From assembly GCA_002336935.1 (NCBI GenBank), contig DDEW01000008.1:37776-101775 (forward strand): a stretch of 64,000 nt of DNA. The letters are read 5' to 3'. Shown here one piece after another: positions 51,698 to 59,556 of the stretch (within the stretch, counting starts at the first letter, position 1; each line of letters begins with the position of its first letter). The position numbers and the translations under genes are program-made. Origin of the DNA: Candidatus Saccharibacteria bacterium UBA1944. Lineage in GTDB: Bacteria; Patescibacteriota; Saccharimonadia; Saccharimonadales; Saccharimonadaceae. The notes beneath the pieces were generated by a model. The model worked only from the letters and a program-made list of their open reading frames with translations. It did no database searches and was not told the origin of the DNA.

Positions 51698-53089
51698 ATG
51701 GCCAACTTATACTCCTGGATCCATGACCTCGTAGGCAACCACAAATCAGATAAGCTTGCGCAGCAGCATGAAGCCAACTTAGCAAAAGCAAGCAAGCGCT
51801 ACGGCAAGTTTGGTCGGTCCATACGAGTGCTCGGACCCGGGGTTGTAACTGGAGCAGCCGACGATGACCCGAGCGGAATCGCAACCTATTCACAAGCAGG
51901 TGCCGTGTACGGCTATGGGTTGCTGTGGCTTTTTCCCATTATGTTTCCACTCCTATTGGCAGTTCAAGAAAGCTGCGCTCGTATTGGTGCGGTTACCGGT
52001 GATGGCCTGGCAACAGTCCTTAAAAAGCACTATAGCAAAAAGGTTCTCTACTCAGCGGTTATCCTTGTTGTTGTCGCCAATACCGTAAACATCGGTAGCG
52101 ACTTGGCCGCTATGGCAGCCACGACACAGTTGTTGTTCCCTGAAGCATCATACATTGGACTGGCTATCTTTTTTGCGCTTCTGTGTGTGCTCCTACAAAT
52201 ATTTGTACCATACCGTACCTACGTAAAAATTCTCAAGTGGCTCGCCATTGTATTGTTTGCGTATCCTGTGACGGCATTTATTGTTGGCCAACCTTGGACA
52301 GAAGTGCTCACACGCACCTTTGTCCCAAACGTCACAATAAACAAAGAAACGATTTACATTATTGTCGGTATTCTTGGTACGACCATTAGCCCTTACTTGT
52401 TCTTCTGGAACACAAGCGAAGTGGTAGAAGACGAGGTGGAAGAGCACCGCATCAAAACATCATCGGGCACCGGTATCCCACGTATTTCAAAAGCGTTTAT
52501 TCGCAAAATTCGCCTGGACAATATCGCTGGTATGAGCCTAGCAAGTATATCTGCATGGTTTATTGTCATCGCCTGTGCCTCAACATTGCACGCCCATGGC
52601 ATTACGCAAATCGAAAACGCCAACGATGCCGCCGCAGCACTAGAGCCACTTGTGCAAGGGTTTCCGCATGCAGGACTAATTGCTAAACTCTTATTCTCGG
52701 TTGGCATCATTGGCATTGGGCTATTAGCTGTACCAGTACTCGCTGGTTCATCAAGCTATGCAATTAGTGAAGCGCTCGGCATCAAAGAGGGACTATACCG
52801 CAAGTTCAAGAAGGCCCATGGCTTTTATGGTATTATCGCGCTGGCAACCCTTGCAGGGCTCACTATCAACTTTCTGCATATCGACCCCATTCAAGCACTT
52901 ATTTTTACCGCGGTCTTTAACGCCGTTGCAAGCGTACCGCTGCTGTGGATGATTTACCGCGTCGGTAATAATCCAGATGTCATGGGACACTACAAGAACA
53001 CTCGGTGGAGCAATGTTGGCGTTATCGCAGCGTTCTTGTTGATGCTTGGAGCATCCCTCGTCTTGTTCTACTCTCTCATTCCGCGTTAA
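51698..53089 (+). CDS. Nramp-family divalent metal transporter, DDDPSGIATYSQ subgroup
   Basis: 463 residues, eleven or so helices. The TM1 metal-site motif is DDDPSGIATYSQAG rather than the DPGN of Mn2+/Fe2+ Nramps, and TM6 has TTISPYLFFWNTSEVVEDE with no MPH. These changes resemble Nramp-related Mg2+-type transporters, so Mg2+ or Mn2+ import is more likely than iron; this is inference. It follows ackA by 28 nt, possibly in the same transcript. Confidence 0.82.
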   Translation: MANLYSWIHDLVGNHKSDKLAQQHEANLAKASKRYGKFGRSIRVLGPGVVTGAADDDPSGIATYSQAGAVYGYGLLWLFPIMFPLLLAVQESCARIGAVTGDGLATVLKKHYSKKVLYSAVILVVVANTVNIGSDLAAMAATTQLLFPEASYIGLAIFFALLCVLLQIFVPYRTYVKILKWLAIVLFAYPVTAFIVGQPWTEVLTRTFVPNVTINKETIYIIVGILGTTISPYLFFWNTSEVVEDEVEEHRIKTSSGTGIPRISKAFIRKIRLDNIAGMSLASISAWFIVIACASTLHAHGITQIENANDAAAALEPLVQGFPHAGLIAKLLFSVGIIGIGLLAVPVLAGSSSYAISEALGIKEGLYRKFKKAHGFYGIIALATLAGLTINFLHIDPIQALIFTAVFNAVASVPLLWMIYRVGNNPDVMGHYKNTRWSNVGVIAAFLLMLGASLVLFYSLIPR

Positions 53090-53098
53090 AATAGATGA

Positions 53099-54409
53099 AT
53101 GGTAAAAAAGTCCTATCCTATTCTTCGCGTAACACTCGATACCATTGTTGGGGGTGGGCAAGCCCTTGGTACGCTTGAAACCGGCCAAAAAGCATTCGTA
53201 TGGAATGCACTGCCAGGTGAAACTGTCGATTTTCAGGTGACCAAAAAGAAGGCTCACTTTGTAGAGGGTATAGCAGCAACTATTCTAGAAGCGAGTAAAG
53301 AGCGGGCTTCACCCGTTGATCCTAACTCGTACCTTAGTACAAGCCCATGGCAAATGATGACACTAGCCGCCGAGCAGCACTACAAAGCCGCGCTCATCGA
53401 GGAAGCCTTCGAGCTTCACAATATCGTTTTGCCTAATGCCATTGACGTCTATACCGACGGTAATACTGTCGGCTACCGCAACAAAGTCGAGTTCAGCTGG
53501 TTTGGAGAAACTGACCATACAACGGGCAATACTACCCTTAATCTTGCATTCTTTCGCCGTGGGAGTAAGGGCAAGATAACCGTAGACCAGTGTAGCCTAC
53601 TACCCGAACCAATGATGCGCCTTGCGCGTTCGCTACGCGACCTACTCCAGCGTAAAGGGGTTGAAGCACGTGAGCTTAAAACACTACTTATCCGCTGCAA
53701 TCAGGCAGGGGAGTGTGTGTGGCAACTCTATACAAAGACCGAGCAATCGTTCCTTGCTGCTGACGAGGCCTTAGCATTGCCGGCACTGGGCGGAGAAGTT
53801 ATTTACAGCGACCCCAAAAGCCCTGCAAGCCGTATCACTAAGCGACTGGCAAGCTTTGGCACAACAATCCTCACCGACACAGTACTCGGCACTCCATTTC
53901 GCTATGCCACTGAAGGGTTTTTCCAGGTAAACCTGCCTGTGTATGAGCATGCGCTGTTAGACATGCGAGAATGGGTAGAAGACAAACCTGTCGTCGACCT
54001 ATACAGCGGCGTGGGAAGTATTGGGCTCACAATTGGAGGTAGCAATGTGACTCTTGTAGAGATCAATGAAGACGCCGTACGCGAAATGCGCGCGAACATA
54101 CACAACCTTGAGCGTGAACATAAAGCAACTGCAGTGTTGGCTGCAAGCGAAAAAGCGCTGGACTACATTTCGGGTGAGGCGTGCATCATTGTGGACCCGC
54201 CTCGTGCTGGCTTGCACACCAATGTCGTTAAAAAACTACTCGAGGCATTACCAGAACGAATCATTTACCTCAGCTGCAACCCAGTTACGCAGGCTCGCGA
54301 CGTCGCAATGCTTGCCGAAAAATATGGCATACGACACCACCGCGGGTATAATTTTTTTCCGCGAACCCCGCATATTGAGCATTTGATTATTCTCGACAAA
54401 AAAGCATAA
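53099..54409 (+). CDS. RNA (uracil-5-)methyltransferase, RlmD/TrmA type, lacking the Fe-S cysteines
   Basis: 436 residues. An N-terminal TRAM-like beta barrel (about 8-60) and a SAM-dependent methyltransferase domain are visible: VVDLYSGVGSIGLTI, VDPPRAGLH, the catalytic Cys in YLSCNPVTQARD, and the general base in HIEHLII. RlmD normally has a CxxxxxCxxC iron-sulfur site before QxxxK; here that segment is TSPWQMMTLAAEQHYK with no cysteine. rRNA or tRNA target is undecided. The -10 box TAAAAT overlaps the stop of the upstream gene and ends 6 nt before the ATG. Confidence 0.88.
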   Translation: MVKKSYPILRVTLDTIVGGGQALGTLETGQKAFVWNALPGETVDFQVTKKKAHFVEGIAATILEASKERASPVDPNSYLSTSPWQMMTLAAEQHYKAALIEEAFELHNIVLPNAIDVYTDGNTVGYRNKVEFSWFGETDHTTGNTTLNLAFFRRGSKGKITVDQCSLLPEPMMRLARSLRDLLQRKGVEARELKTLLIRCNQAGECVWQLYTKTEQSFLAADEALALPALGGEVIYSDPKSPASRITKRLASFGTTILTDTVLGTPFRYATEGFFQVNLPVYEHALLDMREWVEDKPVVDLYSGVGSIGLTIGGSNVTLVEINEDAVREMRANIHNLEREHKATAVLAASEKALDYISGEACIIVDPPRAGLHTNVVKKLLEALPERIIYLSCNPVTQARDVAMLAEKYGIRHHRGYNFFPRTPHIEHLIILDKKA

Positions 54410-54430
54410 CCACTATGCTATAATTACCAC

Positions 54431-55108
54431 ATGAAATGCTGGTACCAAAAAGGCTTTACCATTGTAGAGATATCAATCGTTTTGGCTGTTGTATCAGTTC
54501 TCGCATTAATTACGGTAGTTGCTAATAATCAGGTACAGCTGCAGGCTCGTGATAAGTCTCGCCAGGCAGATATGCTTGTACTAACTAGTGGCTTCGAAAA
54601 ATACTATCAGAATAACGGTATGTATCCCACTGGATGTTCATGGGGTACTGCAATTACTAGTTGTCGAATTAATGCAGCTATCGAACCGCCCGGAGATATA
54701 GCTTTTTATTCAAATACAAACAAGACCTCAATCCAGTCAGCATTACAGCTTGAACAGAGTACGTTAAACAATACCAAATCAACACCGCTATCGTCTTACA
54801 TAAGCTCACCTTCAACAAATGCTTACTTTTTTTGGGGTCAGCAAGAAAACAGCGGGGGCACACCATTACAAGGTATAAACCTAGCTGTAGGTACAACCTC
54901 ACCTTTACTTAACTGCGATCCATCTATAACTATTTTCCGCTATTCATACTTACCTCCCACAGGCAATAGTTTCGTGCTAGGTTACTATGGGGAGGTGGAT
55001 AAAAAGTGGCATATATACCAAGGGGATTCTGGCAAGCGACTAGTCATATATAGTACTGGAGAAGAAATACGTTCCAGGACAATAGGCCAGTGCATCTTCG
55101 AGAACTAA
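54431..55108 (+). CDS. Second type IV pilin-like protein
   Basis: 225 residues. QKGFTIVEISIVLAVVSVLA is a class III prepilin leader with Glu at +5. The exported part has cysteine pairs (GCSWGTAITSC, LNCDPS ... GQCIF) and a beta-rich C-terminus. TATAAT ends 6 nt before the ATG (leaderless). It is not linked to assembly genes here, so it may be a minor pilin. Confidence 0.8.
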   Translation: MKCWYQKGFTIVEISIVLAVVSVLALITVVANNQVQLQARDKSRQADMLVLTSGFEKYYQNNGMYPTGCSWGTAITSCRINAAIEPPGDIAFYSNTNKTSIQSALQLEQSTLNNTKSTPLSSYISSPSTNAYFFWGQQENSGGTPLQGINLAVGTTSPLLNCDPSITIFRYSYLPPTGNSFVLGYYGEVDKKWHIYQGDSGKRLVIYSTGEEIRSRTIGQCIFEN

Positions 55109-55181
55109 TTTATCCGTATTTAAACAAGCCAACCGTATAACAGGATAGAAGCTATATTGGCCATAATAGTAACTATGTGAA

Positions 55182-55673
55182 TTAGCTGGTCTTTATCCGC
55201 CTGTAAGCAAATTTGACATGTGGGCGCCAGCCGCTGCGCGAATCACTGTCCGCTTGGCAAAGTGTGCCGTCCCTTACCTCGCTTACGGCAATGAGCGCGG
55301 GTGTGTATGGCGCTAGGGTACGATAGAATACAATGTCGCTCTCATGGACATCTTTGCGGCCAGGAAACACCGTGCGAAACTTTTCGCGACCGATTTCATC
55401 AAAATAGTGCGGCCTACCCTTGGGCGGGAAGTACATTTCGGCTTTTATGCCCACTCGTCCAGCGATTTTCATTACATCACCCAACACAAGTTTAGTGGGC
55501 CCATCAATGTAGCAGTAAAGCTGCTTCTTCTTCGTCAAGAACACTGTTGCACGGGCAGATTTGCCTACAGGCGCGCTGCGCATAATTACTTTGTCGATAT
55601 CAGTAGCAACACCAAAATGCTCCTTGCATGATTGCTCAAGCGCAAAGTCATCATATATGTCACCAGTACTCAT
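55182..55673 (-). CDS. Hypothetical basic soluble protein
   Basis: 163 residues, unrecognised. A segment resembling a nucleic-acid-binding beta domain (KVIMRSAPVGKSARATVFLT, then QLYCYIDGPTKLVLGDV) is followed by a basic C-terminal half (PPKGRPHYF, WRPHVKFAYRR). ATG 55673 is chosen because TATAAT ends 7 nt before it on the minus strand. It is divergent from the helicase gene across 51 bp. Confidence 0.55.
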   Translation of the reverse strand: MSTGDIYDDFALEQSCKEHFGVATDIDKVIMRSAPVGKSARATVFLTKKKQLYCYIDGPTKLVLGDVMKIAGRVGIKAEMYFPPKGRPHYFDEIGREKFRTVFPGRKDVHESDIVFYRTLAPYTPALIAVSEVRDGTLCQADSDSRSGWRPHVKFAYRRIKTS

Positions 55674-55724
55674 AGGGTAAATTATACCACATTTTCGATG
55701 CTTACACTGGGGTACAATAGATGA

Positions 55725-58700
55725 GTGACTAGTTTTGAACAACGCTACAAAAAATTGAATAAAACGCAGCAGCAAGCAGTAGACACTATTGATGGGCCGC
55801 TTTTGGTGATTGCAGGGCCAGGCACCGGCAAAACTGAGTTGCTAAGTATGCGCGCAGCGAACATATTGCGCACCACCGATACACTTCCTGAAAGTATTCT
55901 TTGCCTCACGTTCACCGATAGCGGCGCCAGCGCCATGCGCTCGCGGCTAGCAGAAATCATCGGGCCAGATGCCTACAAAGTTGCTATCCATACCTTCCAT
56001 AGCTTTGGTACCGAGATCATCAACCAGAACAACCAGTATTTTTACCACGGAGCTACCTACAAGCCTGCCGATGAGCTCACGAGCTACGAGATACTATCGG
56101 GCATTTTTGACGAACTTGACTATACCAACCCCCTCGCGAGCAAGAATAATGGTGAGTATACACACCTAGCGGATGCCGTAAAAACCATTAGCGAGCTCAA
56201 GCAAGCCGGCCTGACGAGCGATGAGCTACTCGCTATCATTGCCGAGAATGAGCGTACGCTTGATGAAATTGAAGGGGAGCTTTCTGCTATTTTTGCAAAC
56301 AAAATCTCATCGAGCATGCTGTCACTGCTCGCCCCCCTGGCGCAGCGCGTGGCGAATACACCCCGGCGAACACTTCCTTTGGCTATTACTCCGCTCGCAA
56401 ATGTGCTGTCGCTCAGTATGGCACGCATGTTTGATGCAGCTGTTGCGAGCAACAAAACTACGCCAATCACAGCCTGGCGCAACGAATGGCTCGAAAAAAA
56501 CGAAGATGGCGTGTTCGTTTTTAAAGACCGCAAGCGGCACCAGAAGCTTCGCGCTATGTGCCACATTTACTTTGCCTACTTGTCGCGCATGGAGCAGGCA
56601 GGGCTGTATGACTATGATGACATGATTCTCAACGTTGTCCATGGCATGGAAACTCAACCTGATTTACGCTACAACCTGCAAGAAAAATACCAGTATATTA
56701 TGGTTGACGAGTTCCAGGACACCAACTTAGCGCAGCTTCGCATTCTTTTTTCACTGACGAACAACCCTGCAAACGAGGGCAAACCAAACGTTATGGCGGT
56801 CGGTGATGATGATCAGGCAATCTATAGTTTTCAAGGTGCTGACGTCAACAACATTCATCGGTTCCTCGATCAGTACGGTCGTCCTGAGCCCCTCGTACTT
56901 ACCGACAACTACCGCTCAACCCAGGCAATCATTGATACTGCACGAAGCGTTATTACGCAAAGCAATAACCGGCTCGAAGCAACGCTGTCAAACCTGTCTA
57001 AAGCGCTAAAAACTCATGTAGCCACCGCTAGCGCACCTGAGCTTCATGAGTTTGGCACAAGTACGGATGAGCGTGCCTGGCTTGCAAATGATATTGCTCA
57101 AAAGATTAGTAACGGCACGGCTCCAAGTTCTATTGCCGTTATTGCCCGGCAGCATAGCGAGCTTATTGAGCTCTTACCGTACCTTTACCAGCACAATATT
57201 AGTGTCAACTATGAGCGTCGCGACAATGTTCTCGATAGCGAAGTAATCCGTTCAATTGATCTTACCGCCTCTATCGTCCTTGCTATCCACGATGGGCGCC
57301 TCGATGAAGCCGATGCATTGCTGCCACAGCTGCTTGCACACCCTGCCTTTGGGTTTACACCTGAATCTGTTTGGCGAGCAAGCCTTGCAAGCTACCGCAA
57401 CCACCTCACATGGCTTGAGGTCATGGCAACTACTCCAGATTTCGTGCCGCTTCATAGCTGGCTGCTTGCATTAGCACAAAAGTCTGCCCACCTGCCACTT
57501 GAGCAGTGTATCGACGAAATTACCGGTTCACCAGCCGCAGTTGGCGAGGAAGTACAGGCGTACCAATCACCGTTTTATGAGCATTACTTTGGAGCTAATG
57601 TCCTTGCACGTACACCCGATACGTATTTAGTGACCCTCGATGCACTTCGCACCATTCGCATGAAGCTGCGTGAATACAAGCCGACTTCAACGCTGCTACT
57701 TGCAGACTACCTAGCATTCGTCGAAACACACCGTGCGATTGGAAGTACCATGACGAGTATACGTCGGCAGAGTGACCAGCTAGAGGGCGCGATTACCGTT
57801 ATGACCGCCCATAAGTCTAAAGGCTTAGAATATCCTACGGTTTACATTGTCGGAGCAGTCGATAGTAAGTGGGGCGAGCGCGTACGTAGCCGAAGCCGGC
57901 TTATCACCTACCCAGAAAACCTTCAAATTAGTCCTATTGGCAACACCTATGCCGAACGTCTACGGCTTTTCTACGTTGCGATGACCCGAGCTAAAAAAGA
58001 ACTTATTATTAGCTATGCAACCGCAGACGATAGTGGCAAAGACACACTACCGGCAAGTTTTCTCACTGGCACCGAACTCACTGCCATAAGCGAAAAAGTC
58101 CACACCCAGCTTAGTGATCTTACTGAGCAAGCGCAGCTAGCGTGGCACCAAGCCCTCACGCATATTCCAAGCACCACCATGAAGCAACTTCTTGAGCCGC
58201 AGCTTGAAACCTACAAGCTTTCTATTACTCACCTCAATAACTTTATCGACGTTACTCGAGGCGGACCAACCGCCTTCCTTATGAACAATTTACTTCACTT
58301 TCCACAGGCTAAGAGCGCCAACGCCAGCTATGGTACAGCTGTACATACCACGCTTCAACGGGCACATAATCATATTCGTGCCACCGGCGAAAAACGCCCG
58401 ATTGAGGACATAGTTGGTGACTTTAACCGTGAACTTGCCAACCAGCACCTACGTGAAGAAGATTTTAACACGTATAGCAAGAAGGGTGCTGATAGCCTCA
58501 ACGCATTCTTAAATGCCCGTTACGCCACCTTCTCAGCTACACAACAGACCGAGCGCAGCTTCGCAAACCAAGGTGTAATCATTGGCAAAGCACGGCTCAC
58601 CGGTTCGCTTGATCTGATTGACACGAATGAAAATGTTATCACGGTCACCGACTACAAGACAGGTAAGCCAAGCAGTAGCTGGCAGGGTAAAACGGACTAC

Positions 58701-59009
58701 GAAAAGCTTAAACTGCACAAATATAAGCAGCAGCTTATGTTTTATCAACTCCTTATTCAAAACGCCCGCGATTACCGCCGCTATAGCTACAATAGGGGCG
58801 TGTTACAGTTTGTCGAACCAGACATTCGTGGCGCCATTCATGCGCTTGAGCTCACAAGTACTCCCGACGATTTGCATCGCTTTACCTTGCTCATTGAAGC
58901 CATTTGGCAGCGAATTATTACGCTCGACTTCCCAGATACATCAGCGTATGATTCATCGTACAAAGGTGTGCTAGCCTTCGAACAATGGTTGATTGACAAT
59001 ACCAACTAA
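55725..59009 (+). CDS. UvrD/Rep superfamily 1 helicase with C-terminal PD-(D/E)XK nuclease domain
   Basis: 1094 residues. The helicase motifs are complete: AGPGTGKTELL (I), DEFQDTN (II), GDDDQAIYSFQGA (III), TDNYRS (IV), TAHKSKGLEYP (V) and FYVAMTRAKKEL (VI). The last 230 residues hold a RecB-type nuclease fold (GTAVHTTLQRAHNH, LTGSLDLID and VTDYKTGK with the catalytic Asp and Asp-x-Lys). It may process double-strand ends in place of AddAB/RecBCD. GTG start; TACAAT ends 6 nt before it. Confidence 0.93.
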   Translation: MTSFEQRYKKLNKTQQQAVDTIDGPLLVIAGPGTGKTELLSMRAANILRTTDTLPESILCLTFTDSGASAMRSRLAEIIGPDAYKVAIHTFHSFGTEIINQNNQYFYHGATYKPADELTSYEILSGIFDELDYTNPLASKNNGEYTHLADAVKTISELKQAGLTSDELLAIIAENERTLDEIEGELSAIFANKISSSMLSLLAPLAQRVANTPRRTLPLAITPLANVLSLSMARMFDAAVASNKTTPITAWRNEWLEKNEDGVFVFKDRKRHQKLRAMCHIYFAYLSRMEQAGLYDYDDMILNVVHGMETQPDLRYNLQEKYQYIMVDEFQDTNLAQLRILFSLTNNPANEGKPNVMAVGDDDQAIYSFQGADVNNIHRFLDQYGRPEPLVLTDNYRSTQAIIDTARSVITQSNNRLEATLSNLSKALKTHVATASAPELHEFGTSTDERAWLANDIAQKISNGTAPSSIAVIARQHSELIELLPYLYQHNISVNYERRDNVLDSEVIRSIDLTASIVLAIHDGRLDEADALLPQLLAHPAFGFTPESVWRASLASYRNHLTWLEVMATTPDFVPLHSWLLALAQKSAHLPLEQCIDEITGSPAAVGEEVQAYQSPFYEHYFGANVLARTPDTYLVTLDALRTIRMKLREYKPTSTLLLADYLAFVETHRAIGSTMTSIRRQSDQLEGAITVMTAHKSKGLEYPTVYIVGAVDSKWGERVRSRSRLITYPENLQISPIGNTYAERLRLFYVAMTRAKKELIISYATADDSGKDTLPASFLTGTELTAISEKVHTQLSDLTEQAQLAWHQALTHIPSTTMKQLLEPQLETYKLSITHLNNFIDVTRGGPTAFLMNNLLHFPQAKSANASYGTAVHTTLQRAHNHIRATGEKRPIEDIVGDFNRELANQHLREEDFNTYSKKGADSLNAFLNARYATFSATQQTERSFANQGVIIGKARLTGSLDLIDTNENVITVTDYKTGKPSSSWQGKTDYEKLKLHKYKQQLMFYQLLIQNARDYRRYSYNRGVLQFVEPDIRGAIHALELTSTPDDLHRFTLLIEAIWQRIITLDFPDTSAYDSSYKGVLAFEQWLIDNTN

Positions 59010-59021
59010 TAGTGCTATAAA
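58993..59021 (+). promoter_or_regulatory. Promoter of the GC-rich zinc-ribbon/tRNA unit
   Basis: TTGACA (58993-58998), 17 bp, TATAAA (59016-59021), with TG one base before the -10. The -35 lies inside the 3' end of the helicase gene. Confidence 0.8.
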
Positions 59022-59064
59022 ATATATGTAACACTTCCGTTACACCGTACCTCGAAAGGTGGTG

Positions 59065-59217
59065 ATGGCCGTGGCGGCCGACACCAAGAGCTCCTCGCAG
59101 GGGCAGTACACCACGAAGGCAACTTGCAGCAAGTGCGGCGCAACCAACTGGATCAACCTGTACTGGGCCAAGCGCATGGGTGGCTGGAACTGCCACGCCT
59201 GCGGCAAGAAGCACTGA
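59065..59217 (+). CDS. 50-residue zinc-ribbon protein (GC-rich)
   Basis: A short gene: CSKCGATNWINLYWAKRMGG followed by WNCHACGKKH gives two CxxC knuckles 20 residues apart, a minimal zinc ribbon after a flexible 20-residue N-terminus. AAAGGTGG precedes the ATG; a GTG one codon earlier is also possible. Codons are GC-rich. It is the first element of a unit that continues with two tRNA-like genes and ends at 59527. Nucleic-acid binding is likely but unproved. Confidence 0.65.
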   Translation: MAVAADTKSSSQGQYTTKATCSKCGATNWINLYWAKRMGGWNCHACGKKH

Positions 59218-59302
59218 CCATGCTCATGCTTGCGCTACTCGCGCGGGCATGGTAGGGTAGTACCTGCGGTCCCTCCTTGTGAGAGCAAGGGAGGACCGTC
59301 CA

Positions 59303-59378
59303 GCGGCGGTAGCTCAGCCATGGAAGAGCATCTGGTGTACCCACCAGAAGGCCAGGAGTTCGAATCTCCTCCGCTGCA
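59303..59378 (+). tRNA. Atypical tRNA-like gene with an 8-nt anticodon loop, isotype uncertain
   Basis: Acceptor GCGGCGG pairs with CCGCTGC (one G-T), D-stem GCTC/GAGC, T-arm AGGAG-TTCGAAT-CTCCT, discriminator A, no encoded CCA. The anticodon stem TCTGG/CCAGA encloses eight bases, TGTACCCA, instead of seven, and they could even pair further to leave only TACC. Depending on alignment the triplet could be GTA (Tyr) or ACC (Gly). It may be a phage-type, frameshifting or degenerate tRNA. Confidence 0.55.
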
Positions 59379-59406
59379 CGAGTACCTCACTGAGGTGCCC
59401 CCACCT

Positions 59407-59477
59407 GTGGGGGTGGATGAAGGAAGTCGCTCGCTTGCAAAGCGAGAGAGCCTGGTTCAATACCGGTCCCCACTCCA
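59407..59477 (+). tRNA. Compact tRNA-Cys-like gene (anticodon GCA)
   Basis: Acceptor GTGGGGG pairs with TCCCCAC, the anticodon loop is TTGCAAA in a perfect CTCGC/GCGAG stem, the T-loop is TTCAATA, the discriminator is T (typical for Cys) and CCA is encoded. The D-arm has only about 3 bp and the T-stem 4 bp, giving 71 nt. The bases just upstream (CCCCCAC, 59398-59404) are complementary to the acceptor 5' strand. Confidence 0.65.
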
Positions 59478-59506
59478 ACTACCCGCGCGACAATCGTCGT
59501 GCACCC

Positions 59507-59527
59507 ACCCGGGCTCTATGCCCGGGT
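59507..59527 (+). terminator. Terminator of the zinc-ribbon/tRNA unit
   Basis: ACCCGGGC pairs with GCCCGGGT (8 bp) around TCTAT, then TATTA. Confidence 0.75.
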
Positions 59528-59556
59528 TATTACTATCTGTGAGATAATATACTGTG

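Noticed and set aside
59230..59547. Open reading frames across the tRNA-like region
   Set aside because: They run through two tRNA-like cloverleaves and several hairpins and have no ribosome site.
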